A program made the translations under genes and the position numbers. Shown one piece after another: positions 1 through 12,400 of a stretch of DNA of 53,685 nt (its first letter is position 1; every line of letters begins with the position of its first letter). Origin of the DNA: Saccoglossus kowalevskii (Eukaryota > Hemichordata > Enteropneusta > Harrimaniidae); NCBI RefSeq assembly GCF_000003605.2, contig NW_003143815.1, forward strand, positions 113,412 to 167,096, given 5' to 3'. Below the pieces are notes generated by a model. That model saw only the letters and a program-made list of their open reading frames with translations. It was not told where the DNA came from and made no database searches.

Positions 1-814
1 TGGAATCGGTGAATGAGTTCTATGACCATTGTTCATCTCTACATCAAATATTCTTTATTGTATATATAATATATAAGTATATTTTTATATTACCGACGGA
101 TTCGGAGCTATATGTTTGTGTCTTTATAATTATATAAAGGATGAACTAGGTTAACGTAGTTTCAAATTGTAATATCTAGTTCGTTGGTTAATATTTGAGC
201 CAATTTTTCTATTTTAAATATTTGTAATTGATCTCAATGTTCTGCAATTGCTAATGGTTTGTTCTTTTGTTTGAATATCAATTGTCATGTAACATGCCAA
301 TCACCATTCGCCCAAATATTACTGAAAAATTCCACCTGAACTATTGTATTGTAAGCACGTTAAAGTCTCAATGTTGTTTACCAGCAAATGTTGACTTTTT
401 AATATGTAAGAGAAATGACAAGTAGGCGGTCATATAGCCGGAAATTGAAACACGGTGAACGTAACGCAATCTCGGTTTAATTACAGTTAGATTAGAAACA
501 CGACTGGTACTCTTTTAGTATTTTTCTGGATGATACAGTATATGAGTTTCCCACAAGAGTTGTTATCGACGTAATTACGTCCGTGTTAGTGCATTCAGAC
601 GAGATATTACGAGACAAAGCGATTATGGGGCGTTAGCGTTCACAGGAAGGCTTAATGATTGTTACTATTAAAAATGCCCTCCCTGGTGTCATCAGCAGCA
701 TCATCGATCTGCCACTTGATGAATTCTGCGAAAACGATAAATGCAAATGGAAAAAATAAACATCATTTACTGGTTACTGAAAATACAATACACATGATTG
801 CAAATTAGAGTGAC

Positions 815-828
815 GTTACCATGGTAAC
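815..828. promoter_or_regulatory. Perfect RFX-type X-box palindrome
   Basis: The 14-mer gttaccatggtaac matches the two-half-site X-box consensus GTTRCCATRGYAAC at all 14 positions and is itself a perfect palindrome. RFX transcription factors bind such sites, classically near ciliary and neuronal genes. The flanks do not match those of the second perfect site at 25840, so the two are not copies of one repeat. No gene start is visible nearby, so a role is only inferred. Confidence 0.5.
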
Positions 829-2055
829 GACTCCGCGCAATCAATCATGAATTTGTATTGATTTTGTAAGCATCAATGCCTTGCAAATAAAGCGTTTTTG
901 TTCAGCTGCCAAATTCCACCTGAATTGCTCTACAAAGACTAAATATTATGTTTATTTAGAATCAATTTCGAAAGTGGCCGATCAAGTTACGTCACAAAGA
1001 TGCCAATCACGTAGAACAGTAGTGAAGTTATTCGGGGGCATGGGAGAGCAACTGTTTGCCGTTCAATTTTATTTATGATTACATTACCTTCTTCATGGTC
1101 ATGCGGTGCATCGGTTTAAATGTCATCGATCCATCATCCATAGGTAAAAACAACAGTAGCCTAGTAAACCGGACTTTCAATGACTGTGACAACTTTCGCT
1201 CTGATGGTTTATTTACTGACACATTTCTGACGTAGCAGTAAGCCGCACTATAAATTGAATTGTCATTGAATCAAATAAAACATTCTCCGTGCACCAATCT
1301 TGAAAATGAGATTATTGTAGTTTCCTTTAATATTTTTTTAATGTGACGTGAAAGTAATACAATATTGCTTGTTAATCTATTCATATACATTTGTTGTATT
1401 CATGAATTATATATGACTATAATTTAACAGACACGCTCATTTTGGCAAAGATTTGAATCTAATCGTTAAGCATCATCACAACACTATCTTGGGTCGTATA
1501 TCGGGAATCGTATATCGTATATTGCGTGCAATTAAACACTTCACATACTAAAACACGTGACTTATATTAATTAGCATTTCTATAATCATTACTAGTTTAC
1601 GACGTATTGTGATCAATAGGGAAACGTGCATTTTTAATGACAGTTCATAATCATAGTAACTGTGAAATGTGACTAAACAATTATATCACAAACCGAACAT
1701 GACGGACAAATTATTATTTGTGAATGGAACAATCAAGATTTGTCATGCCCAGAACTCCCCCCCCCCCCAGGAATAGTGGTGTTATTAGTATTTGCATTCA
1801 GCCCATACTCTTGCTTATATCAGTTATTTGATGAGATATAAACAGATAATACAAAGTGCGGCCATAGTCATGGTCGTTTGATGACTAACATTTGAGAGCG
1901 AAAACGGAATTATCTAGGCCTTTTCATTTGAATGCTCGCCTCGGTTGTATGGAGGACGAATTCTCTACAAGTAACATATGTGAACTTGACATTAAATGAA
2001 AATCACATCTGCGTTAACAAAGTTTGATTGATTTCTACCGTGAAACAAATTTACT

Positions 2056-2090
2056 GGTGACCTCTCGGCCTACCACTCTCAGAGGTCACC
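2056..2090. repeat. Perfect 10-bp inverted repeat (hairpin)
   Basis: Arms ggtgacctct (2056-2065) and agaggtcacc (2081-2090) are exact reverse complements around a 15-nt loop. Each arm contains an AGGTCA nuclear-receptor half-site, so it could equally be an everted pair of half-sites. No gene is attached to it. Confidence 0.5.
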
Positions 2091-2164
2091 CACTGGCACT
2101 GTTGTCATAGAAGAATAATGCATGCCGGGAGTCCCAGTTAGGAATGCGCTAAAACACACGTCAA

Positions 2165-2196
2165 ACATGGCCGCCGCAATAATTTCATATTGCGGC
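2165..2196. promoter_or_regulatory. YY1-like motif overlapping a short hairpin
   Basis: aacatggccgcc at 2165-2176 resembles the YY1 core AANATGGC. It overlaps the left arm of a perfect 8-bp hairpin, gccgcaat (2173-2180) and attgcggc (2189-2196), with an 8-nt loop. The motif match is by eye and no transcription start is visible. Confidence 0.3.
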
Positions 2197-3068
2197 CTAT
2201 TAAAACATATTTTAGTTTTTATTCCTGTAAGGTATTATTTTTATTACTTTGTACTTTTTGAATGACTTGAGAACATGTAGTTTCTTACAGTTTTCGACAC
2301 ATCGTTTTGTTCTTGACGGGAGAATACTTATACCACAAATACAAAAGTTTGTTCTGGTCTATTTCATGTTTACTTCTTGTTTACTATATGCAGGCAAATA
2401 TCACCACCCTTGAATTCTTTGAATAAATAAATAATTTTGAACCAAGCATCAGGCAAGATATTGACATTCATTCCCGAGACTGCCAATGATATTTCGAATT
2501 CCAACTATTGTAGTATGTTAAATAAATAAATAAATGAATAAAAAAGGGTGGTAATTGAGATGAAAAATGACGATAATTATGAAAAGGCGTTTGTGTAAAT
2601 TCGGGTTGAGCCGATTGGATCCAGTCACAGTCTCGTCTCTATATAAGAACACAACGACGATAAACATTTTGCTAACATATTGATTATTACCATATTAACG
2701 TGGCTATTACGTTCAATCTGATATTTATAAATCGATTTTGTGATTCCACTCCTAAAAATAACCACGAGTAATTTACAAATGTGCTTTGATTTCAATTAAT
2801 ATTTCTCCACAACCTTCACTTGATGCTTTTTAAAGCCAAATTTAAACAGCGGCATGTCAAATAATATAAAACTTATTAACAAAGTTGTAAACAATAGTTG
2901 AACTTAGTTCCTTCAAGAATGCGTTTATTTCCGAACATCTGCTCAATTTCCTTGGTGATGTAAAAACTCACTCTACTTTTATCATATTAGTACGTATCCA
3001 GGATTAACGTGAACAGGATATATAATGATTAATCTTTATAAATAGCCAAACTTTAGACTTACTAGTCG

Positions 3069-3082
3069 GTTACCATGGCAAT
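3069..3082. promoter_or_regulatory. X-box-like palindrome, one mismatch
   Basis: gttaccatggcaat matches the RFX X-box consensus at 13 of 14 positions; only the last base differs. It is one of several such sites in the window. Confidence 0.35.
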
Positions 3083-5918
3083 GATGAGATACATCACAAG
3101 GATGTAATAGAGTTATTTGTCTACAACGGCTGAACACTTTTAATGAGTTTATTCCTGTACTCATTAACAGCATGAAAGATGCAGTAAAGCGATCAGTATC
3201 CGCATCGGCGTGCAACCTCGCACATGCGCGGTATTAACGTATGAACACATATTGGCAATGACTTGTGTAATCCACCACGGGAAGTTCCGATTCCAAATAT
3301 ACCACCTGTAGTCTGGTGTAGAAAGAAGTCCGGCGGCACTCGATGTGTTTGCTTTTACACTCAGCAACGGAATTCCATGCACTATAGTCAGAACAATCAG
3401 TGAGCAGCTTGTTTTTTGTCAGTTGTATTTTTCGACTCTGCTTCTATTTATGTTTCGATCAAACTGGTGTTTTTAAGTTTGGGGAACATGTGGTAACTCA
3501 TATATGATCTCCAGATTTAAGCAAACGGACAGGCACGTATATATGTTATATATATGCCTGGCGCTAAACTGACTCGTCGTCAATAGTCATTATCAGTCAT
3601 AACATACACAATGTAATGATGCTTGATGAATGTAACTTTAATTTAGTCGTTAATATTCTCGTTTTATACAGACTGAATGCAAGATCAGAAATACCGATTA
3701 TTAGCTTTGAAACCAGGAAACGTTACCGCAATGGATGAGAGATCAGACAATGTATGAGAGATCATATCTGATCATAAACGCCAAGCATTTTACTTTATTA
3801 AAAGGCTGTGAAATGTGAAACTCATAGTTGACATGTGACAATATAATGAAATCCCATCGGCATGTCTTGATTAGTTATTCATAATGGTGCAAGACACGTA
3901 ATATATTTAAAAGTGCCTTTGTTCGTCCATATTAGTGTTACGACCATGGTATTTACAACATGAAATGGCATATTTAGACCGGAATAGAAGCGTACTCAAT
4001 ATTAACGAAGGTGAAGATATCATGAGGTACCGGGATTGCGACCCGCAATACGATGTGGTATGTTTTATTTGATATACTGAGAATTCATTCGTAATTAATT
4101 AATCAATAGTATTATGTGTATTGCTATATAAAGGTCATCAGTTCGTCGTCAAAAATATATAAATATAAAGAAATATGAAAATATGACCATCAATGTTTTA
4201 TTGCTTTGCTTCGTCACTTCCTTTGATTTATAACAAATTGTTATTCAACCTGTCCCGCCCAACACGGCAAAATCATTTTAAAAAAGATGTTAAACACATT
4301 CTATAGCGGTAATCGGGAATTGTATCAGTTTTTCCAAGACTTATTATTTTGCAAGCCATAGTATTCTTACCGCCACATTTCAAAAGTTATTCACACCTCA
4401 ACGAGAATTGTATTTGCGAACTATGATTTGAATATTTAAGAGTAAACGTCATACAAGCGTATGACCAATCCGAGTGTGTTTTGGGACAGTATTCTGGAAT
4501 AATGATAAAATCATTAAAATTCATGAACTAAAAAAAGATGTTTAAAATGATAAAATTACAGTATATTCGTTTTCCATACCAGGGAAGTAGAATTGCCAAC
4601 CCCCTGATGGCATATCGCAATTTACAACAATCTACCAATATGATAGATATTACGTCACTGGAAAATGTAACAACTTAATAAAACCAATTTGTTCAATTTC
4701 GTGTATCATTCATTGACGTAACAAACGGGCTTCAATACCCAATTCGTATTAGGTAACATACCTTTATTGATATTTAAAAAAAAACACACGATATTTCATT
4801 CAAGACGCTAAACATTAAATAGGGTTATATTAGTTGACTCAACATATAATTCAGCGATACTTCTTGTTTATCAGCAAGTATACACTTGCGTAGCTTAGCA
4901 ACGATGATCGTCAAACACATGAATGGCGTCTCCCACGTTGCTGTGATTGACCTCGTCCAGCATGTATATCGTGGTAAATCACAATTAGAACGTTTCCGAA
5001 TCTCACATTGAACCGTTTTCCAGTTACCACTGGTAACCATTTCTCGTTTCAATGGGACACGTGCTGTCAGAATAAACTATTATAATGTAAATCAGATGCT
5101 AACAATAATATTTCAATTTATATAATAAAATCAAAGATGAATATATGTAAAGAGTCATGCATTACGTTTTCCTTGCAAGAAATATTTATGAAGCCCTGCA
5201 AATGTCACATACCTTTGTTTGGATTTTAGTTAGCATATCACCCTGCAATGACAGTGAAAACACACACATGCACTTTCCCTTTATTCGGCTCAACACGAAG
5301 AACATTTATTTGGGTATATTTGCTGACAAAACTGTAACCACACACTGTTTCACTTGATTGCACACATTTTGTACCGCTAAATGGTCATTTCAAGACCACG
5401 AGATTCTATCAATTAATGACAATGAAGTGGTTGCTGCGGTGGACTTGCGATTGATTACCAACTAGCTTGACGAGTGTGCCACATACTCTATGGGGAGCGT
5501 AACCCCACTGTGAAATTTATTCAATAGCGTATGTGGATTCAGGTCACGGTATGCTTGTGCTTAACAAGATTCCGGAACAGCCCATAATTTTTCTATTATC
5601 CTTATAATGTTGGTCACGTAATTCCAAACATGGAAAATGGTGTGCACATAGTGGTACTTGAGATGGATAACATTCAGCGCCAACAGACTTAACAACATAC
5701 ATCAATTGGGTAATATTGCACATGACGATTGTAAACTACACAATAATTATAGTGGTGCCCTCTACGTTGAACACGGCTTATTATTGAAGCAAACAAGATT
5801 TAGCATGCCTCAAGTTCATGAAAGTTTCGGTATTTGAGGCATGCTATCTGTTTCGTTCTTTGAGTTTTTCCGAATCGCTATATTTAGAAATCCAATACCT
5901 TTTGGAGACAGATAGTAC

Positions 5919-5968
5919 CACACCAGGCACGTGTTTTGACGTCACACCAGGCACGTGCTGTGACGTCA
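5919..5968. promoter_or_regulatory. Tandem E-box + CRE module (2 x 24 bp)
   Basis: Two adjacent 24-bp units (5919-5942 and 5943-5966) both begin cacaccaggcacgtg and end tgacgt. Each carries a palindromic E-box CACGTG (5928-5933 and 5952-5957) followed by a full palindromic CRE TGACGTCA (5937-5944 and 5961-5968). Only the few bases between the two motifs differ, so this is a recent or conserved duplication. bHLH factors bind CACGTG and CREB/ATF factors bind TGACGTCA. It lies about 400 bp before a TATA box at 6363, which fits an upstream promoter element, but no transcript is proven. Confidence 0.5.
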
Positions 5969-6277
5969 AGCTTTGCAGCATTCGATGTAAAGTGCCATCA
6001 TTCTTAGATTATGTCGTACTTTACCACAAAACGTTTTAAAACCAAACAATCAATCATGTAGCATAGAGAATAAATTGCACCCATTAAAGTCAAAAACCAG
6101 AAATAGAAACTATTACAAATGCAAACACTATACAATTAATCGTTAGACTTTAAGGGTGGGCGCTCTTGTGAAGGTGGAGGACATAGTACTTATGTTGCTT
6201 TCAATGATGATTGTATACGTTTATTTCGCTGCCTTGTATTGTAAAGTGTTGAGCGGCAATGTGCGTGCAGCCATTGT

Positions 6278-6416
6278 TTACGTCATCCAGAATGTAGTAG
6301 TGAGTGGAACGTGACTCACACTACGAGTAATCTGGCAGTTAAACCACTGTTTCTGAGAACATTATAAAAGCTTCGCTTTCTGTCGAGCTGTTGTGTGCAC
6401 GTAGGCGAGGTAGCTG
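6278..6416 (+). promoter_or_regulatory. Candidate TATA promoter and noncoding first exon
   Basis: A TATAAAAG box lies at 6363-6370. About 25-50 bases downstream is a GC-richer stretch that ends at a good splice donor, tagctg|gtatgt, with the exon end at 6416. Upstream are a CRE-like TTACGTCA (6278-6285) directly beside a SOX-like CCATTGTT, and the E-box/CRE pair at 5919. Together these resemble a promoter plus a short 5' UTR exon. It could serve the receptor whose first coding exon lies 20.5 kb downstream, because that exon has its own splice acceptor, but the link is inference. Confidence 0.3.
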
Positions 6417-9400
6417 GTATGTACATACAATGTAGTATTACAGTTTGCTCAATAAAATAACTTAACGATTGTTATATGGTACTTTACAGTTTGATAAAAC
6501 AACAGAATTAAACATAGAATTATTAAATTGACCGGCGCTTAAGTTTTGAGACAAAAGGAAGTGTGCATAACAAGTAAAAAAGTAAAATTCTGGTCCATTT
6601 TCAAGGCTTAGTTGGTGTTTGTGTTAGTCAACACTGTAATGTATTTACGTCAAATGCACCCGACGAACCTGTTACGCATTTGGTTAATTCGCATAATTTT
6701 GCGTTAACACGACCTCTGAAATCATTCTACCACTCTCGCAAATTATAGACATTATTGAAATAATGCTAATGTAATATTCTCCATCCTTTCAAACACATGA
6801 CATTAAATAAAATACGACACACTTTTCATTATTGTCCAAACTCAATTATGACACAATAATGAACAAGGTTTTTATTTATTTTTCTTTTATTTATGAAACC
6901 CAAACTGTCGACATATGAATATATTGTACTGATAGCTTGAAAAAAAATACACCGACATAGTCACACTCAATTTTTCATATGCAAATGACCAAGGTTTTTA
7001 ACGTGCAATAATCACGGTACAGTCGATGTTTATGCAATATGTATAAATGCTGTGAAACATTGCATGTTATTGAGTCACGCGTACACGTCATGTTTGTAAA
7101 TGGATCCCGCCCTGATGTACCGTCATGATAACAAGATTGACACTTTCGTAAACTATTGATTGTCGTATTAACGGTTTAAGAAAATTAGACCACGTTAATA
7201 TTGAATGAATAATGAAGCTTAGACGAGGGCGATTCCATTTGAAGATAGCCTCATTTGAAGGGATCACGAAACTTTGATCTGCTATTCTAATTATAGTGCT
7301 TTGAGTGCCCCATTGGAGAGTGTTGTCCAAAACAGTACAACTATAAAGATAATGTCGTATAATAACGTTTATGAAACAATGAACGCGGAAACAATATGCA
7401 GTAAATCCGAGGTTTAAGGTTAAAATCCGAGTAAATTATTTCCGCGGTCGTTAGCCTTCAAGCCATAATTTGGATGGAGATTGCTATTAACTCAGTAGGC
7501 ATCGCGATAAAGGTCAATGTCTTCATGGGAATTATAAAAAAAAAATGTACAAACAAATATTGTGATTGTAATAATAAGTCTTCACATTACTATCATCAGT
7601 GCTGGTGATATTACTGTTACTTCAGTTACTTTAATTGACAACTTTTACATTTCTCAAACCTAATATTGTTGATGTATTGACTAGTATGTAAAGACTCTCT
7701 CTGCGTTCTATTCTTTAAACAGATTCATTTGTATAACCATGACGCATATTCCAAGGCTGTAATCAGGGTGGACGCTTTGAAATAGACAGGAAATTTAATT
7801 ATCTCCTACTGTGCTATCGAGAAGACGTTATGTAGTCGTTTGTCTGAGATGAGACAATTGCGTCGTGTCGTGGATTCTCGAATCGTGTGGCTAGACATCC
7901 CCTGTCTTGTCGTGTTTTCATTTCTTGTATCCACTCGACGCGCCGACCTATTCCAGGTGATACTTAGAAAAGTGTATGACGCCGAGTCTCATTATTCTCA
8001 TAGATGTTTTGACTCTGGAACAAAGGGCATTGCTTTTAAGGGCTTCCTATTGAATTATATAATATATGGAAGATATGCTATTGTAATTAGAGGCAATAAA
8101 TTGCCCGATGAGCGTGATTCCGATCTGTGGTATATCGGCAGTTTAGTATATATACATCTTGAAATATGACGATTTTAATTATTGGAGCATAATTCGGGTA
8201 ATTAGTTGTGTAGTGCTATATATGTGGAGAAATATCTTTATGAAAATAGGCTTGATTGATTGATTCAATTTGACTCTCGTGTAAACTCGCAACCAGTAAA
8301 CACCTCCTGGTTTTTCATCGTGATTCGAATCCCGGATGGCAAAATTCAAAACTTTCAGCATTCTAAAATGTGTTTGACCCCAGTACAAAATAATAGAAAC
8401 CAGCCATCTCCTAGAAAAAAAAAGTAATTTCCGCAGAAGGCTGGCTCTTTCTCTCCTATTCACCCGCCATAAAACAAACGTAGACAGGTTTCACATTTGT
8501 GAATACACACTTATATATTTGATCATAAACACATACGGATATGCAATAAAATGCAGTCATAGAAAACATACATGCGTCACAGCAATGTTCATATTAGTCG
8601 TCATAATAAGTGCAGTCGCCATCCTGTCGCGATGATAACTGTCGCCTGCAGCAAATGCTCTGGGTATCGTATACAAATGCCACACTACTCATGCTTATTT
8701 GTGACGAAAGACGTAACTCATCGTTTTGAAACTTAAATTATTCGGATAAAAAACGTCATCATATAGGTTTTCGCTAAACCGTACCCCAATGTAAGTTTAA
8801 ACACTGTTGATATTTAAAACTTGTTTAGTTTCATTTTAGCGTGAAATGGCGTAAATATATAATTCAATTATTACTAAATCCATGTATTGGCTAAAAATAA
8901 TTATTATATATAAAACCTAGGGTTGCAAGATCTTCGTTTAATCGCAGTCTTTTTTTATGACATGTAATTACGAGTGTGTTATTTTCATCAGTTAGTGTCT
9001 TTTGCTTTAATTTTCTGGTTGTATTAAGGTGGAGAATTAATCAGAAAGTGGCACTAACTGTTAAGCAGATGTAAAAATTACAGTTTCTCACATATACATA
9101 AATAAGTAATAACAGCGAATTTAATGTACAATCTCGGCATGGGTATCATATTGTGCCAGTGAAACGTATTTAATTCTCGTGACACAGAGAGCTAGGCGGT
9201 TTCTATGACGACAGACTGCCATGTATAGAAAATGCGCCGGCGTAATTATATTGAATTTGTCAATACACTTTTAATTACGCGTCACATAGTCATAAATTGT
9301 GTTCGTGTTATTGTTGCTGGTCAGGAATTTTAGTTGAGTTTCTTGTAGACGCCGCTCATATACGAGCTGTAAATGAGAAGCAACCGTGCTGGCTCTTTAT

Positions 9401-12400
9401 ATATCTCTTTGTCTCTGGTATGTATATGTTAGTAACTTAGTTTGTATCCAATATATTGCGTCATTTCCGCTCTCGTCATTGCGTACAGCATTGGTATAGT
9501 TGATTATTGACAAGAATGTTAATCTCATCGCAATTTATTGACTTTTTATATTTTCCATTTAACTCCATTTTTTTAATTGCCTGATACATAACGTTAACAT
9601 GATGCAAACATGTCACCGAGTATTGGGAAACAATGCAACATGGTCACAAATATTGACATTCTATTCACTTATATGCATTTCATTTGTCTCACTAGCAAAA
9701 ACTTTGCAGAAACAATGTAACCATTATTTGTGTGTGTTCTTAAAGCGTCTCAGCGCGTTCTATTCATTTACACACAGAAACGCCGATCTCCGAACACGTA
9801 ATGCGAGCAGGTTATCGTCTGCGATTAAAAAAATGACTTACTATGAACCCATCAATGTATTTTTTGTTATAGAGAGACGATGGCATTTTAACTAAATTGT
9901 GGGATAGTTGTATCTGCGGTATTTATGCACCTCAACGGTGAATTTAGATGCAGGGGTGGTGGATCAGTGCAGCTGAGAAAAACGAAGTTATCACGTTGCC
10001 ACCGTTACAGTAATGTTGGGAGAATTAGAACGGCGAAACCATCAAATGCGATTTGAAACAAAATCACATATCGGTGAATCATAAAACCATCGGTATGTAG
10101 CGAGAACATTCAGATTGAAGTGTTTCAACATAATAATTTGTCTTGTAAGCGTTCGATCTATTTTTTGAAATGTACAAATGTAACGCTGGTGAGATAGCTA
10201 CTGAGGTCAAAGGTCAACGGGGTGTCTATAGAAAAATATTTCCTGGCTTCATGTTCGATGTTGCACTTCACATATGTCGTGTATTTGCAATGGCGTGTCC
10301 TAATCAACGATGGAACGGTTCGCAGCCTCACTCATCGTTTTCCGTATTTACTCGGCCTGTCATAATGTGCGATATTTCCCCTACAGGATTAAAACAAAAA
10401 CTGTCGACAGCCGTGCCTGATTTACTAAATATGGTTTAATCGGATTGATACAGAGTATGCTAGATTATTAGGTAACACTAACAAAGCATATTTAAATATT
10501 TATGGTAATATTTTCCAATTTCTCTTGTAATACTTTCCGGATAAAAAGAGACCTTGCCGATAGTCGACTGCATAACGCAGTAAAGCACATTTTAACAGAA
10601 TACCCTGCTTAAGGACAGGATAATAAGTAGTTAACGCGATGTAATTAGCTGTAAAGCCTGAAAGACATTTTGAAGCAAGGTTATTTCAATAATACCATAA
10701 TACCTTAGTATTGAAAATACTAGGCCTAACACATTTGATATGTCAACTGACAACGTACGTCAGTGTGACATGCATGCTATTGTGTGCACGGTTACCGAAT
10801 ATATTGTTTGTATTCGCTTATGTGGCATTGAACAATTCAGGTGAGTCATGTCACGTTATACGTTCTTGCACTGGGAAGAACTCATACAGAATTTGAAGCC
10901 TATTGTGTGATATGTTTCCTTTCTGGGATTTAACAATTTAGTATTAGGTCATCTTTCGTTGTGGAGCTTACTGAATAAGAGAAATATATCGAATTTAATG
11001 TATTGTTGACAGTTATACCTATCAATCCTGTATTAAAATATCCAAGATATGCGTGGTGCAACGACAATAGCTAATAATAATGACGACAGGCATTTATTTT
11101 AAAAAAACTGTCGATAAGAATGGTAATAGTGTTTCCGATTTCGGAAACCATCGGCGGCCGTAACTGCAAATATGCGTCAACCGACGAGTTTAGATGCCCC
11201 GCTTCATTAACATAAATTAGCATATGATTCGTGAGCGTAGAATCATGATTTCTGTTTGGCACTCGTACTTGGTCATATGATACAACAGATTGTCACCTGA
11301 TATTAAGCTCATGACGTCACTCGTATCAACCAGCTTGGGAAGCAAGTGATATGAAGTCTGTAATAACATTATATCATAAACTTGGTTCTAACATGTCGTA
11401 TTTGCATTAAATGTTCTCGATTGTATATATGATGATAAATTATTAAGTTATACACTGCGAACATTGCAATAGAAATGATTGCTACTACGTTCAAGCAAAT
11501 GGCTTGACGGGAATAAAAGTGCTCTGGAAATCAATCATTGGGATTTGTATTTTATAGTAAAATACGAAACAATTCCCTAAGTTGAAACACTTTATTGATC
11601 AACGTTGATAATGTATGAACATGGTAACATTAAATTGTGTTTAAAAGTGATATTTCATGATTCTTCTATTTATAGTTGCAACTTAACAAACATCTTTCAT
11701 TGTCTCAGTGTCACCAACATAAGGATCTTTCTAAGATTGAGTTAATTGATTTTGTTGTTGACCAACTTTAGTTATCCAATAAATAACGCTATGTAAGCTT
11801 TGCGAATATGTTTAAACATTGTTAATTGGACATGTCTGTTATATCCTGTTTTATTACCCCACGGATATGTGTCATATTTGTCCTATTATTATTTATAAAA
11901 TTAGTAATTATTGTAATGGATTTTAAATATGAATATTTTAATATCTGTGTCTGTTATTTAGAATGACGTACAATTAAATGCTATAAAGTAGTGATATCAG
12001 CGTTTTAGGAAGGCAAATCATAGTATTCGTATCTATCAAATATAATTATACTCGTATAACATTCTTCTGCGAGTACAAAATGGAATACATCAAATCATTA
12101 TCTTATTCCCTATTGATTGTTCATATAAATGGATAACGCTGACATACTATATGTGAAAGTAAAGGCTCCACTTTTATCACCCACCGTAGAGGGGGATATT
12201 AGATGTGTATATTGGTTACCTCATTAAATATTATGCATTCTCGCTGTATCTTTATCACGTGTAGACTGAAGTTGCTGATAGTTTTACTTTTTTTTCTTCC
12301 AGAGTTGCTATCAACACTTGAGCAGTGACTACGTGCATGATGATGGATAGTTGGCAATTGGTGAAGAGTAGTGCATGAAAACAATGAGAACAAAGGTATG

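Larger units (their letters stand above)
1..5918. other. No gene seen; scattered small motifs
   Basis: I see no convincing exon or RNA gene on either strand; the open frames are short and resemble no family I know. The stretch contains an X-box palindrome at 815-828 and another at 3069-3082, a run of about twelve C at 1757-1768, two short perfect hairpins at 2056-2090 and 2173-2196, and a TATATAAG box at 2640-2647 with an inverted CCAAT at 2614-2618. None of these is tied to a visible gene. It is probably intergenic or a far upstream intron. Confidence 0.6.

Noticed and set aside
2640-2647. TATATAAG with inverted CCAAT as a promoter
   Set aside because: The spacing of CCAAT to TATA is unusual and no exon or donor follows; AT-rich DNA makes such words by chance.
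8322-8332. B-box-like gattcgaatcc as a tRNA gene
   Set aside because: No A-box at a sensible distance upstream and no cloverleaf could be folded.
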